The translations under genes and the position numbers were made by a program. Shown in pieces: positions 30,772 through 40,421 of a stretch of 64,000 bases of DNA (position 1 is its first letter; each line of letters opens with the position of its first letter). Where the stretch lies: contig OX424567.1 of assembly GCA_949152475.1 (NCBI GenBank), forward strand, positions 18,749,402 through 18,813,401, in the 5' to 3' direction. The notes under the pieces are model-generated. The model worked only from the letters and a program-made list of their open reading frames with translations, did not search any database and was not told the DNA's origin. This DNA is from Terebella lapidaria (lineage: Eukaryota > Annelida > Polychaeta > Terebellida > Terebellidae).

Positions 30772-33700
30772 ATGGATAGTACACCATTGGACCACATCAA
30801 GACAACCGATGAATACAACTTATCTGGCCTATATGAAGGCACGGAGGATGATCATTTTGTGATGACCGAATTCCAGCAAGTAAGTGAAAATTGTCGATAT
30901 TATGAACCAAATCAATTCAAAAATTCAATTGATGATCTAAAAGGTGATATGACATGTCTTCATCTGAACTGCCGTGGTTTGTCATCAAATTGGGAATCAT
31001 TCAAGGAGTTTCTGTATAATTGTACAGGGGATGATTATGGGTTTGACATTATCGGTTTAAGCGAAATTTATGATACCGCTAGAGATAAGCGCTTGACTTT
31101 GAATGGGTACCATAAACTATTGGTGAGGAATCGGGATGATAATTTTCGGGGCGGGGTCGGATTATACATAAAAAATATATATGACTTTTCTGTACGAGAC
31201 GATCTAAGTGTTTTTCTACCAGGTGTTTTCGAATCGCTGTTTGTTGAAATTCGTAGTGAGCACAGCAAAAATCATGTTGTGGGCGTAATCTATAGGCCGA
31301 ACACCCCTCCTCTAGCGGACTTGGATATTTTTTCCCATACTCTTCTATCTATAATGAATATAATCAATACTGATAACAGTGTTTGTACTATATTGGGTGA
31401 TATGAATGTTGACTTGTTGAAGGCAAACAGTAATTATTTTACTGGGGAATATATCGATAGCATCTTCTCGAGCGGCTTTATGCCTTTAATCACCAGACCG
31501 ACTAGATTGGGGCCTACATCAGCGACTCTAATCGATCATATCTATTGTAATAATATTAAACCCAATTCGAAATCTGGAATCATAATAAATGATGTTGCCG
31601 ATCACTTCGCTATTTTCAGTGCAATCCCAAATAAATGCAAACGGAAACCGTCTAGGCATACTTATAGGAGAGTAATAACGCATAACTCACTGGATAATTT
31701 TCGTGACCGCCTTAGACAGATAGATTTTAGTCATATTCTTGAAATTGAATGCGCAAATAGTGCATATAACGAATTTATTAAAATCTACCAATCCACGTTT
31801 TTTGAAGTATGTCCGCTTAAACAGATAAAAGCAAATAAACGATATGTGAAACGTGAAGTCTGGTTCACTAAGGGCTTGTTAGTTTCGTCCCGCAAGAGGA
31901 ATACTTTACTTATGAATAAAATCAAACATCCATCTGAAAATAATGCGAACAAGTTTCAAGCATACAACTCAACTTACAACAAATTAAAAAGACTTGCGAA
32001 GAAGAAATATTATATGGAAATTCTTGAGGAAAATAAATTCAACATGAAAAAATCTTGGGACATAATAAACCAGGCATTATGCCGCCAAAAGTTACATCAA
32101 GAATTCAAAGTGAATAATACAATTGTTACTGATAAACTTGAGATAGCTAATAACTTCAATTCTTTTTTCTCCAAAATTGGTCAAGAAACAAAGGATAAAG
32201 TTCCTCTAGTTAATGAACATTACTCGGATTATTTACCAAATCCTAAATTACATAGCATGTTCATAGAGCCAGTTTCTTCCTCAACCGTCCTTCTGACAGC
32301 GAGTAAATTGAAAAATAAATCCAGCTATGGGCATGATGAAATTTCAACTAAACTATTAAAAGAAACAATCGAGATAATCTGTGAACCCATTACCCATATA
32401 ATAAACCAATCCCTTCAGTCAGGGGTTTTTCCGGACCAAATGAAATTAGCTAGAGTTATCCCGATATTCAAGTCTTCTGACCCCTCTTGTTTCAATAATT
32501 ATAGACCCGTTAGCCTTCTGCCGTCAATGTCTAAACTCCTTGAAAAAATAATGTATACTAAATTAGCGTCTTATCTTGAATCGCACAGTATTCTGTTTAA
32601 GCACCAGTACGGATTTCGTCCTAAACATTCTACCATTCATCCAATCCTTCATTTGTTAAATAATTGCGCTGAAGCCACTAATTGTCCCCATCCAGCATAT
32701 ACACTAGGTATATTCTGCGATTTATCTAAAGCATTCGATGTTATAAATCATGATATTTTATTTAACAAGTTATACAATTATGGAATTAGGGGGGTAGTTC
32801 TTCGTTGGTTTCAAAGTTACCTTTCTGGACGTGAACAATTTGTATATTTCGACGGTGAAAATTCTAACAAAACTAATGTTTCTTGCGGTGTACCTCAGGG
32901 GTCAATCTTGGGTCCCCTCCTTTATCTATTATATGTAAACGACATCAGTAATGCATGTAGCGATAATATTCTTTCTTTTGCGGATGATACGACGGTATAT
33001 TCTTCAAACAGAGATATCCAAACTCTATTCAGAGATGGTAATAATAATGTCAATAGTTTATATAGATGGTTCTGTGCTAATCAACTTTCTTTGAACGCCA
33101 ATAAAACAAAATACATCGTATTGCACCCTTCTGGAAGACGCGTAGATATGTCACGTTATGATATTGCTATAGCGGGTGTTAAATTGAATAGAATAGGGGA
33201 TCATAATGACGAAAAATGTACCAAGTTTTGGGGGTTATATTTCGATGAACATTTAACCTGGAAATATCATATTAATCACATGAATAAAAAAATATCACAT
33301 GCTTTATTCGCTATTAAACAAGTCAGTAATTTCTTGCCTACTAATACTTTGAAAACATTATATTATACTTTAATCCATCCACATATTACCTATGGGATAA
33401 TTGCATGGGGTAACGCTCAACCATCCGTTTTACGAAGGACAACACTTCTCCAGAAACGTGCAATCAGAATAATAAACAAAGCCTCTTATAATAGCAATAC
33501 GGAACCATTGTTCAAATCTACAAATATTTTGACGGTTGGGGATATATTTCTGTACCAATGTGCTTTATTTATGTTTGACTTTGTTAATGGGGGACTACCA
33601 CGAACGTTTGATGGTATATTTCAATATAATATTGAAATCCAACAATACCATGTCACTCGACAAGCCGAGCTGCTTCATGTACCTAGGATTTTTAACAAAT

Positions 33701-33876
33701 TTTCACGTAGTATGCCATTCTTTCAACTTCCGATAATATGGAACAAACTTTTGCGTGAGATAAATACTAATATATCACGCCCCGTATTTAAATTTCAATT
33801 TCGAAAACATCTAAATGACAAATACTCGAATATCGTACGGTGTAGCAACCCAAATTGTCGTGATTGTCGAACATAA
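30772..33876 (+). CDS. LINE-E ORF2: AP endonuclease + reverse transcriptase, full length
   Basis: 1034 uninterrupted codons. Endonuclease motifs: 'LHLNCRG' (Asn near 66), 'DIIGLSEIY' (Glu near 98), 'VGVIYRPN', 'ILGDMNVD' (GDxN near 209), 'LIDHIYCN' and 'ADHFAIF' (near 281). RT motifs: 'NNYRPVSLLPSMSKLLEKIM', 'GIFCDLSKAFDVINHDILF' (A), 'SCGVPQGSILGPLLYLLYVN' (B, near 706), 'LSFADDTTVYSS' (FADD, near 737) and 'NANKTKYIVLHPSG'. The end is Cys-rich ('RCSNPNCRDC'). It nicks target DNA and copies element RNA there. Motif style fits the Jockey superfamily (CR1/L2/Crack-like). It lacks the 2A-like leader of LINE-C and LINE-D. All catalytic residues I can check are present, so this copy may be functional. 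The short frames on both strands within it are shadows. Confidence 0.95.
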   Translation: MDSTPLDHIKTTDEYNLSGLYEGTEDDHFVMTEFQQVSENCRYYEPNQFKNSIDDLKGDMTCLHLNCRGLSSNWESFKEFLYNCTGDDYGFDIIGLSEIYDTARDKRLTLNGYHKLLVRNRDDNFRGGVGLYIKNIYDFSVRDDLSVFLPGVFESLFVEIRSEHSKNHVVGVIYRPNTPPLADLDIFSHTLLSIMNIINTDNSVCTILGDMNVDLLKANSNYFTGEYIDSIFSSGFMPLITRPTRLGPTSATLIDHIYCNNIKPNSKSGIIINDVADHFAIFSAIPNKCKRKPSRHTYRRVITHNSLDNFRDRLRQIDFSHILEIECANSAYNEFIKIYQSTFFEVCPLKQIKANKRYVKREVWFTKGLLVSSRKRNTLLMNKIKHPSENNANKFQAYNSTYNKLKRLAKKKYYMEILEENKFNMKKSWDIINQALCRQKLHQEFKVNNTIVTDKLEIANNFNSFFSKIGQETKDKVPLVNEHYSDYLPNPKLHSMFIEPVSSSTVLLTASKLKNKSSYGHDEISTKLLKETIEIICEPITHIINQSLQSGVFPDQMKLARVIPIFKSSDPSCFNNYRPVSLLPSMSKLLEKIMYTKLASYLESHSILFKHQYGFRPKHSTIHPILHLLNNCAEATNCPHPAYTLGIFCDLSKAFDVINHDILFNKLYNYGIRGVVLRWFQSYLSGREQFVYFDGENSNKTNVSCGVPQGSILGPLLYLLYVNDISNACSDNILSFADDTTVYSSNRDIQTLFRDGNNNVNSLYRWFCANQLSLNANKTKYIVLHPSGRRVDMSRYDIAIAGVKLNRIGDHNDEKCTKFWGLYFDEHLTWKYHINHMNKKISHALFAIKQVSNFLPTNTLKTLYYTLIHPHITYGIIAWGNAQPSVLRRTTLLQKRAIRIINKASYNSNTEPLFKSTNILTVGDIFLYQCALFMFDFVNGGLPRTFDGIFQYNIEIQQYHVTRQAELLHVPRIFNKFSRSMPFFQLPIIWNKLLREINTNISRPVFKFQFRKHLNDKYSNIVRCSNPNCRDCRT

Positions 33877-34277
33877 AAAAAAAAATATATATACAAATAG
33901 TAAACTGGATGGTACCAAGAACCATTGGTTCGCCGTTTGCATTCATATGCAATCTGTGTTATTGAATCGGTCTGTCAAATGATGCTATTTCTGTTTTCTT
34001 TTGCTAAGATTTTTTATGCATTTAATATAGTCTCCAGGTTGCATCGAGCACCATGCTGTTATGTTTTTTTCTGTTATAGTTTCCTTCATAAACAATATTT
34101 CACTCATAGGGCTTGTTGTAAGACAGCCAGTAGGCTATACATGCCCTCCTCTAATCATATATTATACGTTATGTGCATCATATGAAACTATTTCTTTGAA
34201 TATTCGTTGTCAGTTCCATATGTACTATATGTATTTATCTATCATTATAATGTATTTGATTTGAGGGAAATAAACTC
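33877..34277 (+). other. 3' untranslated region of LINE-E
   Basis: Starts with an A11 run after the stop and continues AT-rich to 'GGAAATAAACTCTACAACAG', where the antisense LINE-tail piece begins. It contains TTGCATCGAGCACCATGC (34037-34054), the exact inverse of an 18-base phrase upstream of ORF2 (30719-30736). No long poly(A) or microsatellite tail closes the element. Confidence 0.55.
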
Positions 34278-34437
34278 TACAACAGGGATCTCTTATATTT
34301 TGTTATTTTCTTAACAACATAGTCTTCTGCACAGAAATCTGTTTTAAATTGTACATATGTTCTCAACTTTGGTTTGTAGTTTAACACATTTATCCATTCC
34401 TCACACATAACAGTCATACATTTCTCTTCTACAAGCA
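34278..34437 (-). pseudogene. LINE ORF2 tail fragment, minus strand (upstream piece)
   Basis: The minus strand reads 'CMTVMCEEWINVLNYKPKLR', 'TYVQFKTDFCAED' and 'YVVKKITKYKRSLL', the region that directly precedes the 'LFAQLRCG' phrase in such LINE tails; that phrase is at 27267 on the plus strand. The breakpoint on both sides falls in CCTGTT. The Gypsy fossil resumes just to the right. Confidence 0.75.
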
Positions 34438-36253
34438 TACCCTGAAGAAATGCCGGGAACCACGAGAAATCCTGGAGCAACCCCCGTCCGATACCGAGTC
34501 AGATTCACCCACCTCAGTAGCTTCTCGGACTGAACACAGACTGGAGGGCGGGCCGCTTTTCGTCTCCGTGCCAACTTAGCCTTGTCGGAAACCCGCGATG
34601 AAAATGACGATGATGACATGATCACCGTATATGAGGGAGATGAGTATCCCAAGCCCAGTTCTTCTAGGGATGACAAGAAGGGGAAAGACCGCTCGTCTGA
34701 TATTGAAAAAGATCCACCGAAGAAGAAGAGTACCCGGTGTCTTTTGGCTTCACCCCTGAAGCGAAAGAAAACTCCTTCCCCGAAAAGGTACAAAGCAGCT
34801 GAAAAGTCCTCCCGCTACCAGAATCCATTTCCTAGACGTGGCCGAAGAGCGGACAGTCGAGGAAGGAGCCCCCAACGGTCCTCATCCCAGTGGAGCCTGT
34901 CCTCACACCGAAACTGAAGAGCGGACAGCTGAGGGAGGAGTCCCCGAAGATCTCCACATCATGTCCGAGTTGAGACTCAGCGTTCCCCAAGGTCAGAGAG
35001 GGACAGCCATGGCCGATCCAGAGCCTGCTGCTACCGTCCCTGCTGCTGCCGCCCCGTCATTCTACTGACCGAAAAAGAATCTTGACTGAACCAACGGCCG
35101 AAACAAAAGTAGCCAGCCCGAAGGAGCCACCTGCGTGGTCCACCTAGCCGAAGTCTCCATCCCCGTTCCGGTTGCTGACCATCGACACAAGCCCGTTCAT
35201 GACCACTGCACCAGTGAACGTCACTTCGGCTGACAGGTGACCAGAGCGTTGCCAGCTCCACGAACCTCTACCGTCATCCAGCCTGCACCAGTTACCCGAA
35301 GCAGCAGTTCAGAGAGTCGGGAGTTTCGGAGCACCGAAGCCCAACGCAGCCGAAGACGCATCTTGGAGGACCAGGCAGCCATCATCCCAGATTACACCAT
35401 CCTGGCAGAGGCCCGTCCACGCCATTCTCCAGCGATCACAGGAGCGGGAGCGCATGCAGCAAACTGAACAACTATTGCTGCCTCCAGAGGCCAGCATCTT
35501 CTTCCGGCCGATGACCTCGACGGACTCCCTGTGCATTCTGGCTGTCACCCTATCTGTGTCGACCTTGAAGGAGGTTACACCACCACAATAGTGCCACCAG
35601 CCCCTCAGCGAGTACACTACATCCCCGTCCAGTGGGGGCCTGATCAGTGGGGCCCGTCCGAATTTCGTGATTCAGGAATCTGCACAGAGACCTATGAAGT
35701 TCGAGAGACAGCTTGGGGCGCGGTATCCTGCTGAAATATCTACCGCATTGTTGATATGAATGTGAGCGACGACCGTCTGAAGAATGGCTTCTATGCTCCT
35801 CCTCAGTGGTCCCTGCATCAACCGGACCTTCTCGGAGCTGCTGCCCCTGCCCGAGGTACCAGCGGGGGTTGTCCGTGTGTCAAACCAGGAGCCTCCTCGC
35901 ATGACCAGAATGACGGTGGAGCCGGAAGTACCTTCACCACGTTCTCACAAAACAGACTCTACGGGGAGCAGTCCGGGAAGCGGTCGTTAATTAGTTCGCC
36001 ACAAATCAAGTCATCGAAAGTCAAGTTCGGCGCAGGACAAGTCATCGCAAGTCAAGTTTGGCGCAAGACAAGTTGGGAGACTCCCTGTTAATTTTAAATA
36101 TTAAGAGATACCAGGGAGTCTCGCCGAAAGCTGAAGAGACACAGTGACATTTAATTTTAGGTAAGAGATACCAGTGTCTCTGGAACAAGTTGTGTTGTGT
36201 TATGGACTGTAATGGACTGTTTACTCCGGATATGTTCGGGACGAACATTATCT
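34438..36253 (+). pseudogene. Long 3' region of the Gypsy fossil, basic/Ser-rich, unrecognised
   Basis: About 1.8 kb between the nested LINE and the polypurine tract with several Arg/Ser/Pro-rich open stretches ('PKKKSTRCLLASPLKRKKTP', 'GRRADSRGRSPQRSSSQWSL'), and the same ACCGAA/CCGAA-rich base use as gag and pol, so it belongs to the element. I see no envelope features (signal peptide, fusion peptide, transmembrane helix) and no known domain. Gypsy elements often end soon after integrase, so the extra 3' sequence is notable. Fossil. Confidence 0.5.
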
Positions 36254-36266
36254 AAGAAAGGGGGAG
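36254..36266 (+). promoter_or_regulatory. Polypurine tract
   Basis: AAGAAAGGGGGAG lies immediately before the 3' LTR (TGAAACAATTTTAG), the normal site of plus-strand priming in LTR elements. Confidence 0.8.
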
Positions 36267-36845
36267 TGAAACAATTTTAGGCTGAAAATTGTGTTCGGCC
36301 AAGTTTTAATACCTGTTCGTATTATGTAATGATATATGTGGCTACATGATGTTTTATGGTCGTTAAAAGCTTTTTTAAGTGTGTATATATGATTATCAAA
36401 GTTCAGGTATTTTTCGGCTGCATCGAGTGCTCTTCGGCTGACATCAGACCTTGATGGTCAAAATACGCGATAACGTAAAGGTGCTTGGAAACGGATTTGC
36501 AACAATGCAGATTGTTACATGGCGGTTACTGCTTGGTTATCAATCATAAAAAATTTTTGGTCAGAAAAGTCAGTTTTGATTGGTTGGGGTAGGTCACATG
36601 ACACCCACCCCGAAAAAGTATAAATACTGACACTTTTTGACAATTTTGACACTGGGACACCAACCAGAGCACATCGCAGTCCAGCCAATTTAGTCAAATT
36701 GGCCGAAGAGCAGGAGCACCCAAAAATGTCATCACTAGATGAATTCTCAACTATTTCCAACTGTATGATTCGTCAATAAACTTTGAACTGTTGCTGAGAG
36801 TTATTCCTTGAGTCGGTCTAGCCAACTCCGTGTTCGGATATAACA
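36267..36845 (+). repeat. 3' LTR of the Gypsy fossil
   Basis: 579 bases, matching the 5' LTR along its length, with TATAAATA at 36619-36626 and an AATAAA near 36775. It lacks the ~358-base insertion of the 5' LTR. It ends GGATATAACA. Confidence 0.85.
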
Positions 36846-37345
36846 AATGGAAGGACAGCCGAAGTGAACTTAGAGAATTTACAGAAGTAGAGTCAACCGA
36901 AGTAATAAAAGAAAAGGACTGGAAGACCAGTCAGGTTGAAGTCAAAACTAATAACGTCTAAGCTAATCTCGTAATAATCTCATAACGTCTGAGATAGCTG
37001 TGAACCCAAGCTCTCAACCGAACTCACAACCGAAGAAGAAGAGGTCGAGAGAAGGAGCCGAACACCGAATTACATGATAGGTGATCCCTACTTCGGGAAC
37101 ATTAGCAGCTGCAGTCCCGAACACGCTACCACCGAGAGGGCCTGCAGCCGGAGCATTAGAGCTCCCCGAAGTATCCCACCTGAGTCAACCGAGACTTCCT
37201 GCAACCGGAGCACCGGAGTTTCCAGAAGCGCCCTTGCAGCCTAAGCTCCAGAGACAACCGAGACGGCCTGCAGCCGGATCACCCGAGTCTCCCGAAGTGC
37301 CACTGCAGCCGAAGTCCCGGAGCTACCCGAAGTATAATGCAGTAT
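36846..37345 (+). repeat. Second, partial leader after the 3' LTR
   Basis: Follows the leader at 21774-22240 closely ('AATGGAAGGACAGCCGAAG', 'GGTCGAGAGAAGGAGCCGAA', then the CTGCAGCCGGAGCACC repeats) and then stops at about 37345. An LTR followed again by internal sequence implies a tandem or recombined pair of copies rather than one simple insertion. Confidence 0.8.
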
Positions 37346-37738
37346 ATTTGTACGGACAGTAATCATGCATACGACCAGGCGGACTGCATGGATGGATCAA
37401 GGTGCTTTCATATGAACATTACCACAATCATATTTCATCCTGATATTGACACGATGTAACTTTGAACATACTGTTGAACTCAAGCATTGATATCATTTGA
37501 TTGCATGAGTAAACGCCAGGAATGGAGAGTGGCAGAAGTGGTCCCCACATTAAACGAATTTGTATTGGCCAAATTTCTCGCCCTCTGAGATATTCAGTCT
37601 GTCGAAATTGAATATAAATGGTGCTAGCTGACTATCGGTTTTGCGATAGTCGTTACTACTGTACATAAGCGACTTTTAGCGCACATCACATATTGATTTG
37701 TATTTTTCTACTCACAGTAATCTCTTCATTCCATGTAT
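37346..37738. other. Gene-free stretch
   Basis: Nothing recognisable on either strand. Confidence 0.5.
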
Positions 37739-38395
37739 CGACGGGTGAAAACCAGAAGGTCGTAAGCGCCAATTTCACAATTTTACAAGAGCGTCCTTTT
37801 TCATCCTGTAGAATTACTTGTTGCGATCCTTGAAATTTCTTCTGCCACATGCTTTGTAATAGTGATTGTTGGTGTCATTTCACTTATTTCATTCACCATA
37901 GCTATTATTTTTATTTAATTATCAAAGGAAATGTGACTTACGATGTTCTGGCGTCACGTCTAAACAAGGCATAGCCATGCTTGGTACCAGCCAGAACATC
38001 GTAAGCGACAACTTTAAATGGGATAATCTCTGTCAATGCATGCTTATTCTAGTTTCACTTTTGGAAACTAATATCATCGCATCGATATCTTAGCGAATTC
38101 CTCGCTTTCAAGCATGAACAACGCAAATGGTGTTTACGACGTTCTGGCTCGTCACTATTCCGCAAAGACATAACACTGACGAAACGCCAGAAGGTCGTAA
38201 GTGTTTTTCGAGAGGCCACAACTCCGTTCTATTTAAAAATACAACAATGAAACGAGTTCATGGCGCAATACATGGATAGCGGATCATTCCCGATAAACGA
38301 AATTAAAATTGGAGCAATGTAAATGGGTTAAAACGATAAAACATCGTAAGCGCCACACGAGTTCGCCAGAACATCGTAAGTGCCAGTGGCTGTGA
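37739..38395. repeat. Subterminal array of GCCAGAA-(C/G)(A/G)TCGTAAGCGCC motifs, left
   Basis: Seven copies of the ~20-base core in both orientations: near 37752, 37940, 37985, 38136, 38183, 38345 and 38368. Subterminal clusters like this are transposase-binding regions in several DNA transposon families; that reading is inference. Confidence 0.75.
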
Positions 38396-38989
38396 AAGAA
38401 CGTCAGCCCAGAAGAAACATTTTACTGTATCTTTTGGTATTGTTTATCCTGAATAGTGAGCGTGTTATACCTCGAATTATGACCATAGGTATTTATATTT
38501 TGTATTATTATGAAGCCTTCATCATCATGACAATAACATGAAAAAATATCAAAACAAAATGCTGTGATGTAGGCTATGAAGCCCACATGAACCTTCTACT
38601 GGATAAGGAATGAAGCTTTGCGCTCTTTCGCTGGCACCAATTGCTGTATTCGTAATAGAGTAGAATAGAATTCTTCGGCGTTTTCATAGAAGATGCCACT
38701 GTTTTTGTGCGCCATACAAACAGCACATAACTTTTCCCCACTCATCCAACTTATCTCCGGCATTTGCTGGTGTTTTTTTAAATTTTGATGAAAACTCATA
38801 ATCTCAGGTACGTTATATCATACTTCCTGTCTGGAACTACCACGTTTCAGTTTATTGAAATCCAACAAATATTTGACTCATTACAGTACGGACAACCATT
38901 TTCCCCTTGGATAACAACCTACAAATTGGCACCGAATCTACTGTACAGGCATCTCAGAAATAAGTACCCAAGCGGGTGTGTCTTGTTTT

Positions 38990-40421
38990 AGGCCAAAAAA
39001 AAAATGTTTTCGTTTGCGTTCCCGCGCGCGTCGTCCCAAACCTCCCGCGTCAGATTTTTTTTTTTTTTTGCCATGATAGTATTTTGCAAGCAACGGCCAC
39101 ATTTCATTTTGTGCAAGTTGATGAGCGTCCCCAAAGTGGCTGTATTAGTGATTGTACTGTATCGAGGATTGCAATCTTGCAGGAACCAATCAGGCGTTTA
39201 ACTGTGAAAGGTACAAACCAATCAATTAGCAAACTTATACTTTACAGATTTGTTTTTAAGATTATTGTTGATCGTTATATTAACACGGGCTGATAACAAG
39301 TAGAGAAGGAGAGTCGTCCGGTAAACGATTAATTTTTTAATTTCCGATACTAGCTAGTCCCTTGCCACGGAAGTAATAACACCTGGTTTTCCATACGAGC
39401 CCCTTCCACTTGTCACAGATTAAAACAGCAGATCACCTCCAGTGAACTGCTTCGTGAGAAATTTGTTTTATACAGACATAGGAAGTTGCATATGCGTGCA
39501 AAGAAGACCCTCTTGCTTAGACCCAATATGAGTTTATGTCGTTGATATATTTTGTAGCGAGTATCGGCCAAAGTTTTAAAAGTAAACAATTTTTTTGGTA
39601 TTTATTTAGTTTTATGATTTTATTTATTACATTACTATTTTGTATTGATTCTGTTATCAATTGATATTTTCCACTAGTTATTTGATCCATACGTGGGCTG
39701 ATTTAGAACGTGCAAAAAAGTGTTTTATCTCGTTATTTCGAGACAATTATATCGGAAACAAAAAAAGTTTTTTTATCTCGTTTATTTCGAGATAATTAAC
39801 TCGTTACTTGGAGATAGTATCTTGTTATTTCGAGACCATTACCTTGAAAACTATTTCTAAATAACGAGATACTATCTCGAAATAATGACTTGATTATCTC
39901 TGAATAATGAGATACTGCCTCGAAATAACAAGGTATATAACTATCTCAAAATAACGAGATAAAAAACTGTATTATTTTGGATTTCTATACAACTATACCA
40001 TCTCAAAATAACATGATCATCTCAAAATAACGAGATACTATCTCGAAATAACGACTTATTTATCTCAAAATAACGACTGGACTATCTCGAAATAACGACA
40101 TAATTATCTTGATGTAACGAGTTAATTAACTCAAAATAACGTGATAAAAAACTTTTTTGCTGTCGTAAATAATTTTCTCGAAAAAACAGTAAAAATTGTT
40201 TTCAGGGTGTCCTAAACCAGCCGTCGTAGTTTCAATAGAGTTTGAATAAATCTGTATTTTATTGTTCCAGATGAAAAATATGGTACAAACACACTTTTTA
40301 TGCGAAAAAAAAATACCTAAACCGGTACTCAAAAAAAAAAAAAAAAAAAAAACCTCAGCGCCATAGCACCGATTTCGGAGCATCACTGGGACGCAAACCA
40401 AAACATTTTTTTTTTTGGCCT
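38990..40421. repeat. Foldback with ~34-bp inverted ends (GGCCAAAAAAAAATGTTTT...)
   Basis: 38990-39023 (AGGCCA-A9-TGTTTTCG then TTTGCGTTCCC) is inverted at 40388-40421 with one or two changes. The element between is gene-free and contains the ATCTCGTTATTTCGAGAT array, so nested insertion is likely. Confidence 0.55.
39715..40165. repeat. Palindromic array of ATCTCGTTATTTCGAGATAA units
   Basis: About fifteen short, mutually inverted copies of ATCTCGNNATTTCGAGATAA: the left part mostly in one orientation, the right part inverted. Flanking phrases are weakly inverted too ('GGCTGATTTAGAAC' at about 39699; 'GTCCTAAACCAGCC' at about 40209), suggesting a foldback MITE. Confidence 0.7.

Larger units (their letters stand above)
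27690..34277 (+). mobile_element. LINE-E: ORF1-NADAR plus intact ORF2
   Basis: A block of about 6.6 kb inside the Gypsy fossil, with a 410-codon ORF1 (27896-29128) and a 1034-codon uninterrupted ORF2 (30772-33876) on the same strand, followed by about 400 bases of 3' untranslated sequence. The 1.64 kb between the ORFs is unusually long and contains a (TA)n run and a 92-base duplication. The block may therefore be one long element, or two elements placed end to end. The open frames suggest recent activity. Confidence 0.7.
20838..37345 (+). mobile_element. Ty3/Gypsy LTR retrotransposon fossil with nested LINE and partial second copy
   Basis: Two related LTRs (20838-21773 and 36267-36845) enclose a leader, gag with zinc knuckle, protease, reverse transcriptase, RNase H, integrase and a long 3' region, in the canonical Ty3/Gypsy order. 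A polypurine tract abuts the 3' LTR. A block of about 7.2 kb (27267-34437) holding LINE-E is inserted in the 3' part, so the element itself is about 8.8 kb. After the 3' LTR the leader is repeated (36846-37345), so the locus has the order LTR-internal-LTR-partial internal. The element is broken, with roughly ten or more breaks in the coding parts; the LTRs differ visibly, so it is not a recent insertion. Confidence 0.85.

Noticed and set aside
27267-34437. Twin priming as the cause of the two opposed LINE-tail pieces
   Set aside because: Twin priming would put the inverted upstream piece on the other side of the sense downstream piece; the observed order does not fit.
34438-36253. Envelope gene in the 3' region of the Gypsy fossil
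   Set aside because: No signal peptide, fusion peptide or membrane span is visible; composition is basic and Ser/Pro-rich.
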